A stretch of DNA of 64,000 bases, from assembly GCA_964017125.1 (NCBI GenBank), contig OZ024902.1:106436560-106500559 (forward strand), read 5' to 3'. The translations under genes and the position numbers were made by a program. Position 1 is the first letter of the stretch, and each line of letters opens with the position of its first letter. Origin of the DNA: Flabesymbios commensalis. Taxonomy: Eukaryota; Annelida; Polychaeta; Terebellida; Flabelligeridae. This document shows, in pieces, positions 11,957 to 24,196 of this stretch. The notes under the pieces were generated by a model, which saw only the letters and a list, made by a program, of their open reading frames with translations, searched no databases and was not told where the DNA came from.

Positions 11957-14700
11957 AGCTCCCGCCGTCACCGTAGGTGAGCGAAGGGAGCTATGGATTC
12001 TACCTCCGTTTTTTTTTTGGCCTCTTCTTTTGCCTATAACTTTGTGAGAAAATAAGCTAGGATAACAATTTTTGGTATGTGGGTTACTTCCAGGTGGCTA
12101 ATGGACGGGTTAAAATATTTTTAATCTGAATTCAATACGCAAGGTTGCAGAGGAGAAAAAGATGATGTGACGGCGTTGGGCCGTTGGGCCGTTGCCGTTG
12201 GGCCGTCCGCAAACAATTCGTTTCCGGAGCATATCTCTGAAAGTACTTGTCCGATTGTCTTCAAATTTTACACACAACACCCCTAGGGGGTCTAGTTGTG
12301 CCTTTTGGGGTATTTGAACTTTGACCTACTTCTGGTTCAGAACTATGACCTATTTAGACGTTTTGACGCGCACTTCGTTTCCGGAGCAGATCTCAAAAAG
12401 TACTGGGCCGATGACAGTCATATTGCACATACATGTTCTCTAAGGTCCCTAGTTGTGCCTTTTCAGGTTTTTGGACCTTGACCTTGAAGTTGACCCAGCA
12501 CTTTGACCTAATTTATAACATCGGTAAATCCGACTGAAAGATTTTGCGGAATATCATGAAAACCGCTCAAGATAGCTACACCATTACTATAAAACAAATT
12601 GTGAGGTTTCAGGAGAGGATGCATCTTGAAAAATTTCAAGTCGATAAAATTAAAAATGGCCGCCTATCGGCCATTATTCACCTCGACAGGCCTGATATTG
12701 CGGAATATCATGAAAACCGCTCAAGATAGCTACACCATTATATTCAAATAAATTGTAAGGTTTCAGGAGAGGATGCATCCTGAAAAATTTGAAGTTGATA
12801 AAATTCAAAATGGCCGCCTATCAGCCATTATTCACCTCGACAGGCCTGATATTGTGGAATATCATGAAAACCGCTCAAGATATCTACACCATTACTATAA
12901 AACAAATTGTAAGGCTTCAGGAGAAGATGTATTTTGAAAAAATTCATTTTGTCAAAGTTCAAAATGGCCGCCAATCGGCCATTATTCACTTTCACATGGC
13001 CGTTATTTGGTAAACCGTGCTAGATGGCTAGACCATTACTATAAAACAAAATGTGTGATTTCAGGAAAAGATGCATCTTAAAAAAAATTGACTCGATAAA
13101 ATTCAAAATGGCCGCTTATCGGCCATTATTCACTTTCACATGGCCGTTATTTGGTAAACCGTGCTAGATGGCTAGACCATTACTATAAAACAAAATGTGT
13201 GATTTCAGGAGAGGATGCATCTTGAAAAAATTCGACTCGATAAAATTCAAAATGGCCGCTTATCGGCCATTATTCACTTTCACATGGCCGTTATTTGGTA
13301 AACCGTGCTAGATGGCTAGACCATTACTATAAAACAAAATGTGTGATTTCAGGAGAGGATGCATCTTGAAAAAATTCGACTCGATAAAATTCAAAATGGC
13401 CGCTTATCGGCCATTATTCACTTTCACATGGCCGTTATTTGGTAAACCGTGCTAGATGGCTAGACCATTACTATAAAACAAAATGTGAGATTTCAGATGA
13501 GGATGCATCTTGAAAAAAATTGACTTGATCAAATTTAAAATGGCCGCCTTTTCGGCCATTATTCATTTTCACATGGCTGATATTTGGTAAACCGTGCTAG
13601 ATGGCTAGACCATTACCTGATTACTATAAAACAAAGTGTGAGTTTTCGGGGGAGGATGCACCCTGAAAATTTTTAACTTACGAATTCAAAATGGCCGACA
13701 ATCAGCATTATTTACCTCGATAGGCCTGATATCAGGTAAACCGTGCTAGATAGCTAGACCATTACTATAAAACAAAATGTGACGTTTAGAGAGAGGATGC
13801 CTTTAAAAAACTTTCGACTCAATCGAATTCAAAATGGCCGCCTATCGGCCACTATTTACTTTCACATTGCTGATATTTGGTAAACCGTGTTAGATAGCTG
13901 GACCATTACTATAAAACAAAATGTGAGATTACAAGAGAGGATGCATCTTGAAAAAAATTGACTCGATCAAATTCAAAATGGCTGCCTATCGGCCATTATT
14001 TACTTTCACATAGCCGGTTTTTAGTAACCGTACTAGATGGCTAGACCATTACTATAAAACAAAATGTGAGATTTCAGGAGAGGATGCATCTTGAAAAATT
14101 TTGACTTGATCAAATTCAAAATGGCCTCCTATCGGCCATTATTCACTTTCACATGGGCGATATTTGGTAAACCGTGCTAGATGGCTAGACCATTACTATA
14201 GAATGAAATGTGAGATTTCAGCTGAGGATGCATCTTGGAAAATTTTGACTTGATCAAATTCAAAATGGCCCTCTATCGGCCATTATTTACTTTCACATGC
14301 CCAATATTTTGCAAACTGTGTTAGATGTTAGTCCATTACTATTAAACAAAATTTGAGGTTTCGGGGGAGGATGCACCCTAAGTTTTCAAATAATTTATAT
14401 CGAATTCAAAATGACCGTAAATCAGCTATTAGTTAACTCGATTGGCCTGATATCGGGTAAACCATGCCAGATAGGTAGACCATTACTGGGATACTGATTA
14501 GGATCATTAATTTCAATGGAGGTTTGCAATCTCTGACAGACTGTCTAGTTCTTATCTTACTCTTAGACTGGGCTTCTTAGACCTAGTTGTCTTGCGTCTT
14601 GATTTTTGACCTAGACTAGGACTACATTAATAACCCTATACAAAATTGCTTAAATCAAATTCTAATTCGTCGCGGGAGCTTCTGGACTTATGTAGTCTTG
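11957..14700 (+). mobile_element. Helentron-like (HINE) element, copy 2, complete
   Basis: The 5' end is an imperfect palindrome, AGCTCCCGCCGTCACC...GGTGAGCGAAGGGAGCT (11957-11991). A ~580-bp lead follows with TCGTTTCCGGAGCA twice, the minisatellite array, then a tail with the subterminal motif CGCGGGAGCT (inverse of the 5' terminus AGCTCCCGC) close before the end ATGTAGTCTTG. TT flanks both ends. A terminal 5' motif paired with an inverted, subterminal 3' motif, T-T flanks and internal tandem repeats are what is known for Helentron-associated HINEs and bivalve pearl-type elements. No replication protein is encoded. Confidence 0.78.
12544..14490 (+). repeat. ~144-bp minisatellite array, 13 units (copy 2)
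   Basis: Cores lie at about 12652, 12807, 12959, 13105, 13249, 13393, 13537, 13688, 13828, 13974, 14118, 14262 and 14408. The units at 13105, 13249 and 13393 are almost identical at exactly 144-base spacing, a recent local expansion. The matching stretch in copy 3 has a single such unit. A unit with GCCTTTAGGCC found in copies 1 and 3 is absent here. Confidence 0.93.
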
Positions 14701-14795
14701 TTACACAAAGGTTTTTTTTGTATTGTTCAGCTTATTTTGATGTCCATTACCCCCCCCCCCAGTGGAAATCTTGCCATGAATGAAAGTCGGAATAG

Positions 14796-15650
14796 TAGTG
14801 CAAGAGCATTAGTGAAAAAAAAGACAGGAACCTGGAATAAAATTGCAGAAAGCTGATTTGTTCAGGAATGATACCTGGACATCTCCCCAGACGAATTCCG
14901 AAGAGGCCCCAAAAATCCCCCTTGTGCATTTGTCTTAATTCAAGATGGCCGCCACCATGTAACGTCATTTTCGAAAAACAGGAGTATACTCTAATTCCTC
15001 ACCTTTGTAGTTAGAAAAAAAATATTTTGGTGTTTCTACTTATGTTCTAAGGCACTAAGAGTTGATCCAGAGGATTAGAAATGATATCAGCACTTTTCTC
15101 AATATAAAAAATCCAAGATGGCCGCCATATTGCTCTGATTATGTTAAGCGATATCTTGCAAAAACACGAAAATATGAGATATCTATCTCGTTGTTGAACC
15201 TAAAATGTATTTTTTTTGCCAAACCCATGGAATCTAGCACTTATTTAGATCACCATTATTTTATTATATTGAATTTATCAACATAAATACCACATAGTAG
15301 TCAATTCAAAATAATACCAGGTAACGCCATTTTTTTTTTAAATGGGTATACCCCAATTCCTCACTTTTGAAGTTAAAACAATGATTTTGGTGTCTATACC
15401 TATGTTTTAAAGTACAAGGAGGTTATCCAGATGATCAGAAATAATCTGAGTACTTTTCTTAATACCACAAATTCAAGATGGCCGCCATAATATTTTGTTA
15501 AGCGATCTCTTAAAAAACCCAAAAATATGCGATAACTATCTCTTTGTTGAAACTAAAATGTATTTTTTTAGCCGAACCCATGGAGTCAATAACTTATTTA
15601 GATGACCATATTTTTTTATATTGAGTTTATCGACATGAATCCCACATGGT
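14796..15650. repeat. Left inverted arm of element A
   Basis: The outer part matches 19480-19628 in reverse (GAACCTGG, CTGCAGAAAGCTGATTT, CCAGACGAATTCCGAAGAGG, CCCCCTTGTGCATTT). Two tandem units follow at about 14990-15290 and 15340-15640. Both have TACxCxAATTCCTCAC, a CAAGATGGCCGCCAT core, GCGATxTCTTxxAAAAAC and CCCATGGA. Confidence 0.8.
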
Positions 15651-16045
15651 ATTTAATTCTACCTTGGTGGGTGACGCTTTGGAGTGTTTTCGAACTGCTT
15701 TCCCACTAGAAATGTAAATTGAGATTTGTCAGGTTAACAAATTAATATCAGGTAAATAATGAAATTATTGCGTTTCAATCATCCGAGCTGTCAGTTACTA
15801 CATGTTTGGCCAATACAAAAAGAGCACATCGCTGTACACTATAGTCTAGATTTGTGAGATCCCCCCCCCCCTTTGAACAAGTCACTTTGCACCCGCAACT
15901 CACTCTTTTTGGAACTCTTTCTGGAGCGACTGCTCTTTCAGTTTGCGTTGGTGACAAACGACCATGAGATAAAATCCGTTCCCAGACTGTAGATTCCACA
16001 CCCTCCTGTACAGCAAAATATGCTCTGTATCATAATGGAGTTTAA

Positions 16046-16555
16046 AGGCCCTGTGAAGTGATTTCAGTTCATCAATATAATTAAAGTATATATCACAATG
16101 AACTATCTCATAAGTAAGCAGGTAATTTTAGTCCACTAATTATCAGTTATTTTCAAAAATAAAAACTGAAAATGTGCACATTTCTTGGGCTGGGCGGATC
16201 TCCCACCTCAAAAAACCGCCCATTATTTAATCTGAATTAACATTGAAACTGCAGCGGGTATATGTTTCATGTTTCTTGTATTTGTACATGAGCTGTACTA
16301 GATTTCTAGAGGTCAGTTTTATAAAATCATGCAATACATCATCAGCTACATGTACATGTACATGTATTATAACCAGCCAAGCATTTCTCCACCTTTTGAC
16401 GTCACGAATTAGCTCCGCCCCTCACTTTTTCCTTTGGGAAAATCGTTCCCAGTGGTTTAAAAATGGGAGTCGAACACTCTAATATCTAAAAAGTCATCTA
16501 AAGTAGTATCAAATATGACATTGTGCAGAGTAGGTCTGGGGACTACAAGAGGCCT
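16046..16555. mobile_element. TTAA-flanked MITE nested in element A
   Basis: The ends are AGGCCCTGTGAAG and CTACAAGAGGCCT, with a short terminal inversion AGGCC. TTAA lies directly outside at 16042-16045 and 16556-16559. It is 510 bp and non-coding, with a GC-richer patch GGGCTGGGCGGATC. It must be younger than element A, in whose interior it sits. Confidence 0.65.
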
Positions 16556-16560
16556 TTAAA

Positions 16561-16664
16561 CACGAGGCATTCATCCAATGCTGTTTCAGTATTGGCTGAC
16601 CGTCTTTGACGCTAGCCCAAAAATTAAACAGAATTGGATTAATGCCCCGTGTTGGCTGGGGCAG
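16561..16664. mobile_element. Decayed CCCAGCAAACAC-family MITE inside element A
   Basis: CACGAGGCATTCATCCAATG, GGCTGACCGTCTTTGACGC and TTGGATTAATGCCCCGTG then TTGGCTGGGG follow the family pattern. It abuts the TTAA MITE. Confidence 0.65.
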
Positions 16665-16799
16665 TAGGTGACGTTGAAGGGAGGCTTTCTAGCAAAAATC
16701 AATTACAAGATAAGGACTTGCGCCTCACACGTTACATGTACATGACATCTTTGATAATCGTCCTGTAACGATGCTCTTTTAAATACTTACTTTTGTCCA

Positions 16800-18350
16800 T
16801 GATCTGCAAATGTCAATATGTTTAATATCATGAAATATATCATTTAAATATCATGATATTACATTTTGAATATTAGGATATATATATTTCGTAATGAAGT
16901 TATGGCATTGTATGGTGTTGTAATGAGATGATTTTACATCAAAATATCGGAATATTAAATTAATTGATGTCGCAGTTTATTGTCAGGATAGGATCTTTTT
17001 ATGTCACGATAATAGGAGGACAAGACTGGATACAGCTTTATAAATGCAGGATATGGTGGTTAAGTATCACGTTATGGTATTAAAGTGACAGGATCTTTAA
17101 GTGCATTGTCACGATATTATTATAATATCATGATATAACATATTAACATCACAATATGACATTTTAGTCTAAGAAGGTATGAGAGGGCAAGGCCACATGC
17201 TGTTCAAAGAGCATGTGTCTTAACCCTATCTTACTTCCCATTTTATTGAAATTTCCGAAGTGCTTTTGTTGTTGGCAGTTTTGGAGTACCGGTATTTGAG
17301 CAATGTAGAGGCCTTTACTTATTGAATTATATTGCGATATATATGTTGAACTGACATGTGCCATCCTGATATTGGAATGTTCTATGTCGATCCTGAATTA
17401 CCATATGGTAACGTGCGTTTCTCAATATAATGTTATTGAAATGTTATACCTTGACATGACAATATAATATCCTGACAAAAAAATGCCATATCCAGACTTT
17501 AAAGTGACATATCCTGACATTCTATGGTCACATTAAAATATCGTAGTGTCATATTCAGTCATTATAATGTCACATTAGAATGCCGCCAAGCCTGCCATAT
17601 CTTGATTTGATAATGTCATATCATATCATAAAAAATGGAATATCTTGACATTCAAATCTTATTGTGTGATATAAAAGGACAAAATTTGGACATTATAATA
17701 CCATCTCATGACGTTAAAGTGTCATATTCTGATAAATTACAATCCAATATCCTGGCATAAATATGCCAGATCCTGACTTCGAACTGTTTTTTATGTTTTT
17801 CCTATTTTAATGTCAAAATCCGACAAATCTATTATACAATATTCGATATTAAATAGAATGTTTATCATTATAATGACACATCATCACAATCCAATGCTAT
17901 ATTGTGACCTCAATGTGTCATTTCATCAATGTATAAAGTCATATCATAATATTCAAGTATCATATCCTAATATTCAAATGTCATATCCTGACATTAAAAT
18001 GTGATAGTGATCTTAAATTGATATATAACGAAATTGTAATGCATTTTGTGATAATATGATGCCATATCTTTTCATTTTAATACAGCAACGTGATGTTTAG
18101 CCACTATATACTGCCTTTATAATGCTGTATTGAGCCATCATAACGTGATTTTGCTATAATAAACACCAATGTTTGGACATTATATTACATATCATGATAT
18201 TAAAGTGTCATATCCTGATATCATATTCATATATCCTGACATAAAACTATCATATCCTGACGTTAAACTGTCACATCCTCTAATTTGATGTCATATTCTG
18301 ACATTTCAATGTAATATCACATTGCAATATCATTCAATGTCATATATTTA
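16800..18350. repeat. Field of degenerate ~20-bp repeats with an orientation switch
   Basis: Very AT-rich. From about 17340 rightwards the motif CATATCCTGACATTAAAATG recurs dozens of times in varied form. Leftwards of about 17160 the reverse complement form dominates (TTGTCAGGATAGG, GTGACAGGATCTTTAAG). The field is therefore itself a huge imperfect inverted repeat centred within element A. It has no coding capacity. Confidence 0.75.
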
Positions 18351-18356
18351 TTACGT

Positions 18357-18470
18357 AATACACTAATATTCAAATAAAATATCTGAATATTCTAATTTAT
18401 AATCCAAGGTATTAATACACTAATAATCAAATAAAATATCTGAATATTCTAATTTATAATCCAAGGTATT
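18357..18470. repeat. 57-bp tandem duplication
   Basis: The segment starting AATACACTAATATTCAAATA (18357-18413) is repeated at 18414-18470 with one clear difference, so the duplication is recent. Confidence 0.9.
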
Positions 18471-18849
18471 TATTACCATTTTCAGGAAATTGACCAAATT
18501 ACGTGGGCCTATAGATGGCCAAACTCTGCCAGTAAAATGATGTGATTTAAAACATTTTCTTATTTAGTAGTATATGTAAATAACCAACAGTCTCGTAGAA
18601 CACGTCGTGTTCAAGCTGGTGTAATATTGAACTTAGCTCTGTTATTATGTACATTCACACAGAATTAGCTAATATTCATATCCTAGAATAATCACAACTA
18701 ATACTTAACTAAAATCAAAAAGCATTTTATATAGGCCTACTATAGAAAATACCTACATTGGAATTAGTCGCTGGGTTTGAAACTGGAATTTCTTACGCTA
18801 TCTCAAGCTTCAAATGAATGAAAAATACCCTTATATTTTAAAATGAGAC

Positions 18850-19628
18850 ATGTTAGAATTTTTAATCTATGATTTCTGACATATGATATTTTGTAAATTT
18901 GATAAATCTATATCTATATTCCCATATGAAAAAGCAGTTGGACATCGCTTAATCGTGGCACCTGCGCTAAAAAATCTTACCAATATGGCAGCCATATGCT
19001 GGATTTTGTGTTGATAAGCACATGCTATTAAAACAATTGGTGATGGAAATATATTCTAGATTCCATGGCTCTGAAAAAAAGTTTCAACAACATGATGATT
19101 ATGGCATGTAAATGATTTTCTGAGGGGGGGGGGAGGCTTGACATAATGATCGTCATCTTAGATTTGTGGAGATAAGAAAAGGAATGATATCATTTCTGAT
19201 CCTGTTGATTAGCTTTTTGTGCCCTAAAACATGTGTAGAGGCACCAAAATATTTTTTTTAACTGCAAAAGTGAGAAATTGGGTATACTCCTGTTTTTTTT
19301 TGTACTCAGTATCAATATGGCGGCCATCTTAGATTTTTGGTATTGAGAAAAGTACTGATATCATTTCTGATCATCTGTATGAACTCTTTGTGTCCTCAAA
19401 CATAAGTAGAGACACCTAAATATTTTTTTCTAACTGCTAAAGTGAGGAATTAGTGTATACCCCTGTTTTTTTCGAAAATGGCGTTACATGATGGCGGCCA
19501 AAAAAATGCACAAGGGGGATTTTTGAGGCCTCTTCGGAATTCGTCTGGGGAGATGTCCATGTATCATTCCTGAAAAAATCAGCTTTCTGCAATTTTATTC
19601 CAGGTTCAACCCTAATGCTCTTGCACTA
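18850..19628. repeat. Right inverted arm of element A
   Basis: Inverted counterpart of 14796-15650. It holds GGCGGCCATCTTAGATTT at 19320 and ATGGCGGCC at 19492, and TAATGCTCTTGCACTA at the end. The inner unit near 18950-19130 is more diverged than the outer one. Confidence 0.78.
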
Positions 19629-19631
19629 TAG

Positions 19632-20174
19632 TTTATTGAAGCATGTTTAACCATTTCAGGCACACAGGCTTGGCAGTTATCCTATGAATATAATATCATA
19701 ATATTTATTACACGAATCATATTCGTATTGCCGACACAAATCATTGTCATATGGATAGTTCAACGACAGGGCTGATTGACATGTACAGGCGTGCTCAAAC
19801 TCTGATTTGTCAACATCTCCCACGCATCTCATTGGTCTCATATGACCTCATGCTGACTGTATTATTTTGCGGGAGATAGACAAGGACACTGTTATCATGT
19901 GAACTAACAAAGAAAACACATCGCATTTGTGCATCTGTTTTTCTAGCAAGTTTTTTTTAAATCAAAAATAGTTATTGGCGGAAAATATATATTTGTTTTG
20001 ATTTTAATTTTACATGACCCATTGCTTAAATATCAACTTCAGTCTAATGCAAAAAAATAACTCTCAAGTAACTGTATGTGAACATGGCCAGTAGGCCGAC
20101 CACTATGTACTAATATCAGCAGATGGAGTGGATATCAACAGTCTACTAGACAGGTATTACGAACGCTCTACACT
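19632..20174. other. No gene seen
   Basis: Plain AT-rich DNA between element A and the LINE fragment. Nothing is recognised. Confidence 0.4.
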
Positions 20175-21385
20175 AATGTTAGATGCACCAACATGCACCA
20201 ACAGTAGAACGGAACAAGAGAGCCTGACTTACACAGCCCTGGTTTGATGATGTGATCCAAGATATGCGAAGGAAGAGAAGAGCTTTGGGAGAGGATATGG
20301 AGAAAGAGTGAACTCGAAATTGACAGACAGCTCTACACCACTCAAGTGAAATTAGTAGGCAGTGCCATTCAGATTGCAAAGTCAAAATATTATCAAGAGA
20401 GCCTGAATAACGCTGATCCGGAAACAGCATTCCAAATACTGAATTCTCTACAATACAACAAAAAGTAGAGAGAAAATTACCAAAAGAAGATTCCGATTTG
20501 ATTATATGTGAGAAATTTCCTACTTTTTTCAAAGTAAAAAAATTGACAAAATTATGAAAAATATAGATATGGCGCCATATAAGTGTATATTATTATTATT
20601 ATTATTATTATTTAAAATATCCAAGATGTTATCAGAGCTGAATTAATCACTACTGTACATAATGCTTCCCACTTTGCACCACCAATACTTGACAAGCTTC
20701 GTCCCACTGACGCTGCAGAGCTCCAGAGAATTATTATGGCAGGACCATCCAAGTCATGTTGTCTGGATGTATTACCAACCGAAAACTCTGCCAGTACATC
20801 TTCCAGTCCTCTGTAAGATCATCAAAATGTCCTTAAACAAAGGTATGTTTCCTGGAAAATTAAAAGCGGCAGATGTCACTCCAATTATTAAGAAAGCTTC
20901 GCTGGACCAGAATGTATTTATGTATTTAAGAACTATCGACCTGTGTCCAACCTTGTATACTGGCAAACTGATTGAGAAAGTGGTCCTAAAACGATTATCA
21001 GAGCACATGTCCCAATATGGCTTGAACGAGCCTCTTCAATCAGCATACAGGCCTCCTGAGACTGCTCTTATGAAGGTGCAGCATGACATTGCTAAAGAAC
21101 TGGATGAGAACCGTGGTGTGGCACTGGTTCTGTTGGATCTTAGTGCTGCATTCGACACTATCAATACCAAAGGTGTCGTCACCACTCTTCAACAGCACAT
21201 TGGGGTTGAGGGTACAGCCCTTGCCTGGTTTGAAGATTATCTGACAAAGAGAACACAGAGAATCCGGATTGGATAAACTGTATCTGACTCTGTACGATTA
21301 ACACGAAGTGTACCACAGGGTTCTGTACTGGGGCCAGTGCTTTTCACTGCATATACTATACCAATAGCTGTCATATGCAGGAGGT
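20175..21385 (+). pseudogene. LINE (non-LTR retrotransposon) reverse transcriptase fragment
   Basis: The region before the RT domain is recognisable at 20235-20480: PWFDDVIQDMRRKRRALG, then after a frame change IWRKSELEIDRQLY and AKSKYYQESLNNADPETAF. A (TTA)n run at about 20590-20612 interrupts. From 20662 an open stretch of 204 codons carries RT motifs: LKAADVTPIIKK, GKLIEKVVLKRLSEHM, LQSAYRP..TAL, LVLLDLSAAFDTIN and WFEDYLTKRTQRI. One stop follows at 21274, then SVPQGSVLGPVLFT in the same frame, and similarity ends near 21380 before the catalytic YADD box. The endonuclease is missing. It resembles the CR1/L2/Rex1-type group. It is dead. Confidence 0.88.
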
Positions 21386-21534
21386 GGTTGTGTATCACCT
21401 TAATGAAACTTGTATGTGTTGAAGGTATAATCAGTTTTTTGTGATACGGACGTTATTGATCTATTGTGTCGGAAATGCTGTATTGAGTGCATAAATATTT
21501 GCGAATTATTATTTCAAGGCTAAACACGTCCGAC

Positions 21535-22175
21535 ATTGATGTCTTTAATGTACCTCATAGTAGGGGAACTGGGAATCTGTTCCATCTGTTGAATGCTGTG
21601 TTCGGCATTGTACGGAAGCACTAGTCTACAGCAATCATCCAAGGGTAGCTGCATCCTCCTCGTATCTGGCCATAATCTTCGGGCGGTTCGCCAGTGGCGT
21701 ACCCTGGTTCCTCCGCTCAACAGCGGAGCCAATGTAGCACCCGCATCAGTGCATGCGCTGGTATAGGCCGTGGTAGCCTTAAATAGCCGGCAATAGCGTG
21801 TTGGTGACATTAGGTCTCACGGGGAATGAATGGAGTTACCCTTCCTATTTGTCACTCTGGGGACTATCCGACCCGAGGATAGCGGAGCTGTGCGAAATGC
21901 CACGGAATTACAGCATTAAATTGCACAGTCTCCGTCTGTCTGGGCATGTCTGGGTGTAGATCCACTAGACATGCCCAGAACCCATTATCGGGCGAGCGAA
22001 GGAAAACGCTCTCAATAACCCACCACTCCCTATCACCCCCACCCTCACATCATCTGTACATCATTCATCTCATCAATTGACTACAACGTTTTTATCGTAT
22101 TACAATGTCACTTAAAAGACCATATTTTGTGCCGAAAAGTGACGTAAAGCAATGATTTACTACTATTACTACTAC
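21535..22175 (+). repeat. Interspersed repeat with (TACTAC)n tail, possible LINE 3' end
   Basis: Shared with 63188-63478. Common phrases are AAGCACTAGTCTACAGCAAT, ATGAATGGAGTTACCCT, TTTGTCACTCTGGGGACTAT and a tail AGCAATGATTTACTACTATT. The simple tail suggests retroposition. It may be the 3' end of the LINE type at 20175-21385, but this is not shown. Confidence 0.65.
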
Positions 22176-22358
22176 CTCATAGTAAAATAATATATTTGTA
22201 AAACTTTAAATATTGCAAGTTGACACAAACGTGAAAGAAAAACGATTTGTGTGCTGATTTGATGTGGTGGTTATGTATATGGTTTCTTCAACTTTGTTGC
22301 ACATGTCTGATTTGGAACGTAGTAAATCTTTACAATTGCAAATAATTATAATTATTTT

Positions 22359-22860
22359 TATCCCCCGTCCATAGGGGGGGGGGGGGTTAGTCGCATAAGG
22401 ATTCCGTCCGGCGTCACGCTTTTTTGTGGGCGCAAAAACTCAAAAAACTAGTGTTCAATTTTCTTTGCAATTTTGAAATCAAATCCCTAGCAACATGGGG
22501 ATGTGCAAGTGATTTTTAAAATAAATATAAACTACCAAAATTCAAAATGGCCGCCAGAGGTCAACTCCAAATTTAGGCGCAAAAAATTAGTCAGAAATTA
22601 TTCAATTTTTCAATCAGTTTCCCCACGATATGGAGATGTGCAGGTGATTTTTTGAGGTTTTACTGAAATTCAAAATGGCCGCCGTAGATAAACTTCATAA
22701 TTTTTTGTGGGCAGAAAAACTCACAGATTGATGTCAGAAATAATTCAAATTGTACAATCACATTGCCCACCATCTGGAAATGTGCAGGTGATTTTACTGA
22801 AGTTTAAAATGGCCACCACAAGTCGACCTTTTAAATAATTGTGACCGCAAAAACTCCTGA
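22359..22860 (+). mobile_element. Second Helentron-like family: GC hairpin end plus ~130-bp tandem units
   Basis: A 5' hairpin-like end TATCCCCCGTCCATAGGGGG is followed by GGATTCCGTCCGGCGTCACG and three ~130-bp units with AAAATGGCCGCC/ACC cores at 22544, 22672 and 22806 and TGTGCAGGTGATTTT in each. The layout matches the main HINE family but the sequence differs. The 3' end was not located. Confidence 0.55.
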
Positions 22861-23198
22861 TCTAATTTATGTTGGGGATGATATTGTACTTTGTATTATT
22901 TTTTCGTTCCCGTCACGAATAAGTATAATTATCTTTTTTTGTAATTTTGTTTTGTTCTAATCGCATATAATTATAACTGTTTTCGTTCCAAATATTAGGC
23001 TACTGTTGCATATCACAATCTGCGATGTGGTAAACAACACCGTTAAAACTACACTGAAAACGATAAGCGTATGTAATATTACATTGTATGTATATATATG
23101 AATTAAGTAGATATAAAATATCATCGCCGAAGTAAAAAAATATTGTTTTTGACAGCCAAAATATCAAATTTTGAATAAACATTTATCATACTCCCCTT

Positions 23199-23712
23199 GA
23201 TGGCTGAAAAATAAAGGAAAATGGCCGATTTATTGCGATTTTTCCCATTTTATGTCACTAATTTTACCTTGTGGGCGCGATAACTTTTAAAAGTTTTTCA
23301 TGTATTCACCTCAAATTTGTTATGCATGTTACTAATAACCAGTTCTTGGAAGAGTTTAATAATGGCTGAAAAAATAAATAAAATTGCCGATTTATCGTGA
23401 TTTTGCGCAATTTACCTCACTGAGTTTACCTTGTGGACGCGATAAGTTGAAAAAAAATCATGTATCCTCCTCAGATTTGTTATAACCTTGGACAAGTGCA
23501 ATAATCTTTGATAATGGCTGAAAAAAACATTTAAAATGGCCGATTTATTGTAATTATAAATTTAGCATTTTACGTCAATGATTTCACCTTGTCGGCACGA
23601 TAACTTCCAAAGTTTTTTATGTGTCCTGCTCAAATGTGTACTCATGTTGCTAAAAACCAGTTCTCGTTCAAGTTCAATAATGGCGGCGGGCTATTGTCCA
23701 GTGTGCTTTTGT
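23199..23712 (-). mobile_element. Tandem ~120-bp units with CGGCGGGCTATTGTCC end; relative at 57735-58160
   Basis: About four units carry AATGGCTGAAAAA/ATGGCCGATTTAT, CACC/TTACCTTGTGGGCGCGATAA and AGTTTTTCATGTAT. The right end AATGGCGGCGGGCTATTGTC followed by CAGTGTGCTTTT is the reverse complement of the end at 57730-57760. It is non-coding and Helentron-like in layout. Confidence 0.6.
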
Positions 23713-23726
23713 TTCATTTTTGTTTT

Positions 23727-23772
23727 CATTCATTCATTCATTCATTCATTCATTCATTCATTCATTCATTTA
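23727..23772. repeat. (ATTC)n microsatellite
   Basis: About eleven copies of CATT/ATTC. The 130 bases to the right end in GGCGCTATATAAGAATAT, a phrase also found in reverse next to the (AATG)n array at 47508-47645, so both may be simple tails or heads of one SINE-like repeat. Confidence 0.85.
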
Positions 23773-24196
23773 TTCTTCGTGGTTGGCGGTGACTGTCTTC
23801 TCCTGGTCTCTGATACTAGATTCCGTACATTCACGTAACATAATGACGCATATACTACACCTAACGCGAGTAGGCAATGGAAAAGGCGCTATATAAGAAT
23901 ATCAATAAGGTGGACACGATAATTCGATCATAAAACTTGGCAGCGCTGCTCGTTACTCACCTCAGCCAGTTAATGTCTCGTGTCACATGCATAGGCTTAC
24001 GTATTTTAGCGCTGTCTATGTACCTACCAGTAGTTGTTAAATAAACGTACAACAATATTTTCACATATAGTGTTATCGACGGCGAATAATGCGCACTCTT
24101 ACCAGCGATAAACACCTGTAAAAGAAAGGGTGTTTATTAATGACTGGAGGTGTAGGTTAACTCTCTCAATGACTACCTTAATACTGGACATATCGA

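Larger units (their letters stand above)
14796..19628. mobile_element. Element A: foldback DNA transposon with tandem-unit inverted ends
   Basis: The termini are TAGTGCAAGAGCATTAG (14796) and its complement CTAATGCTCTTGCACTA (ending 19628). TAG lies directly outside on each side (14793-14795, 19629-19631), a candidate 3-bp target duplication. The inverted arms run about 850 bases inward (to about 15650 and from about 18850). Each arm is built of two related ~300-bp units carrying CAAGATGGCCGCCAT and the phrase CCCAATTCCTCAC. The interior holds a nested TTAA MITE, a worn CCCAGCAAACAC MITE and a long degenerate repeat field (16800-18350). No transposase is recognised, so it appears non-autonomous. 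Its termini resemble those of element B. Confidence 0.7.

Noticed and set aside
12544-14490. CRISPR-like look of regularly spaced repeats
   Set aside because: Units are ~144 bp with no distinct spacer/repeat division, there are no cas genes, and the genome is animal.
20179-20532. 117-codon minus-strand open frame
   Set aside because: Antisense shadow of the LINE pre-RT region, which is recognisable on the plus strand.
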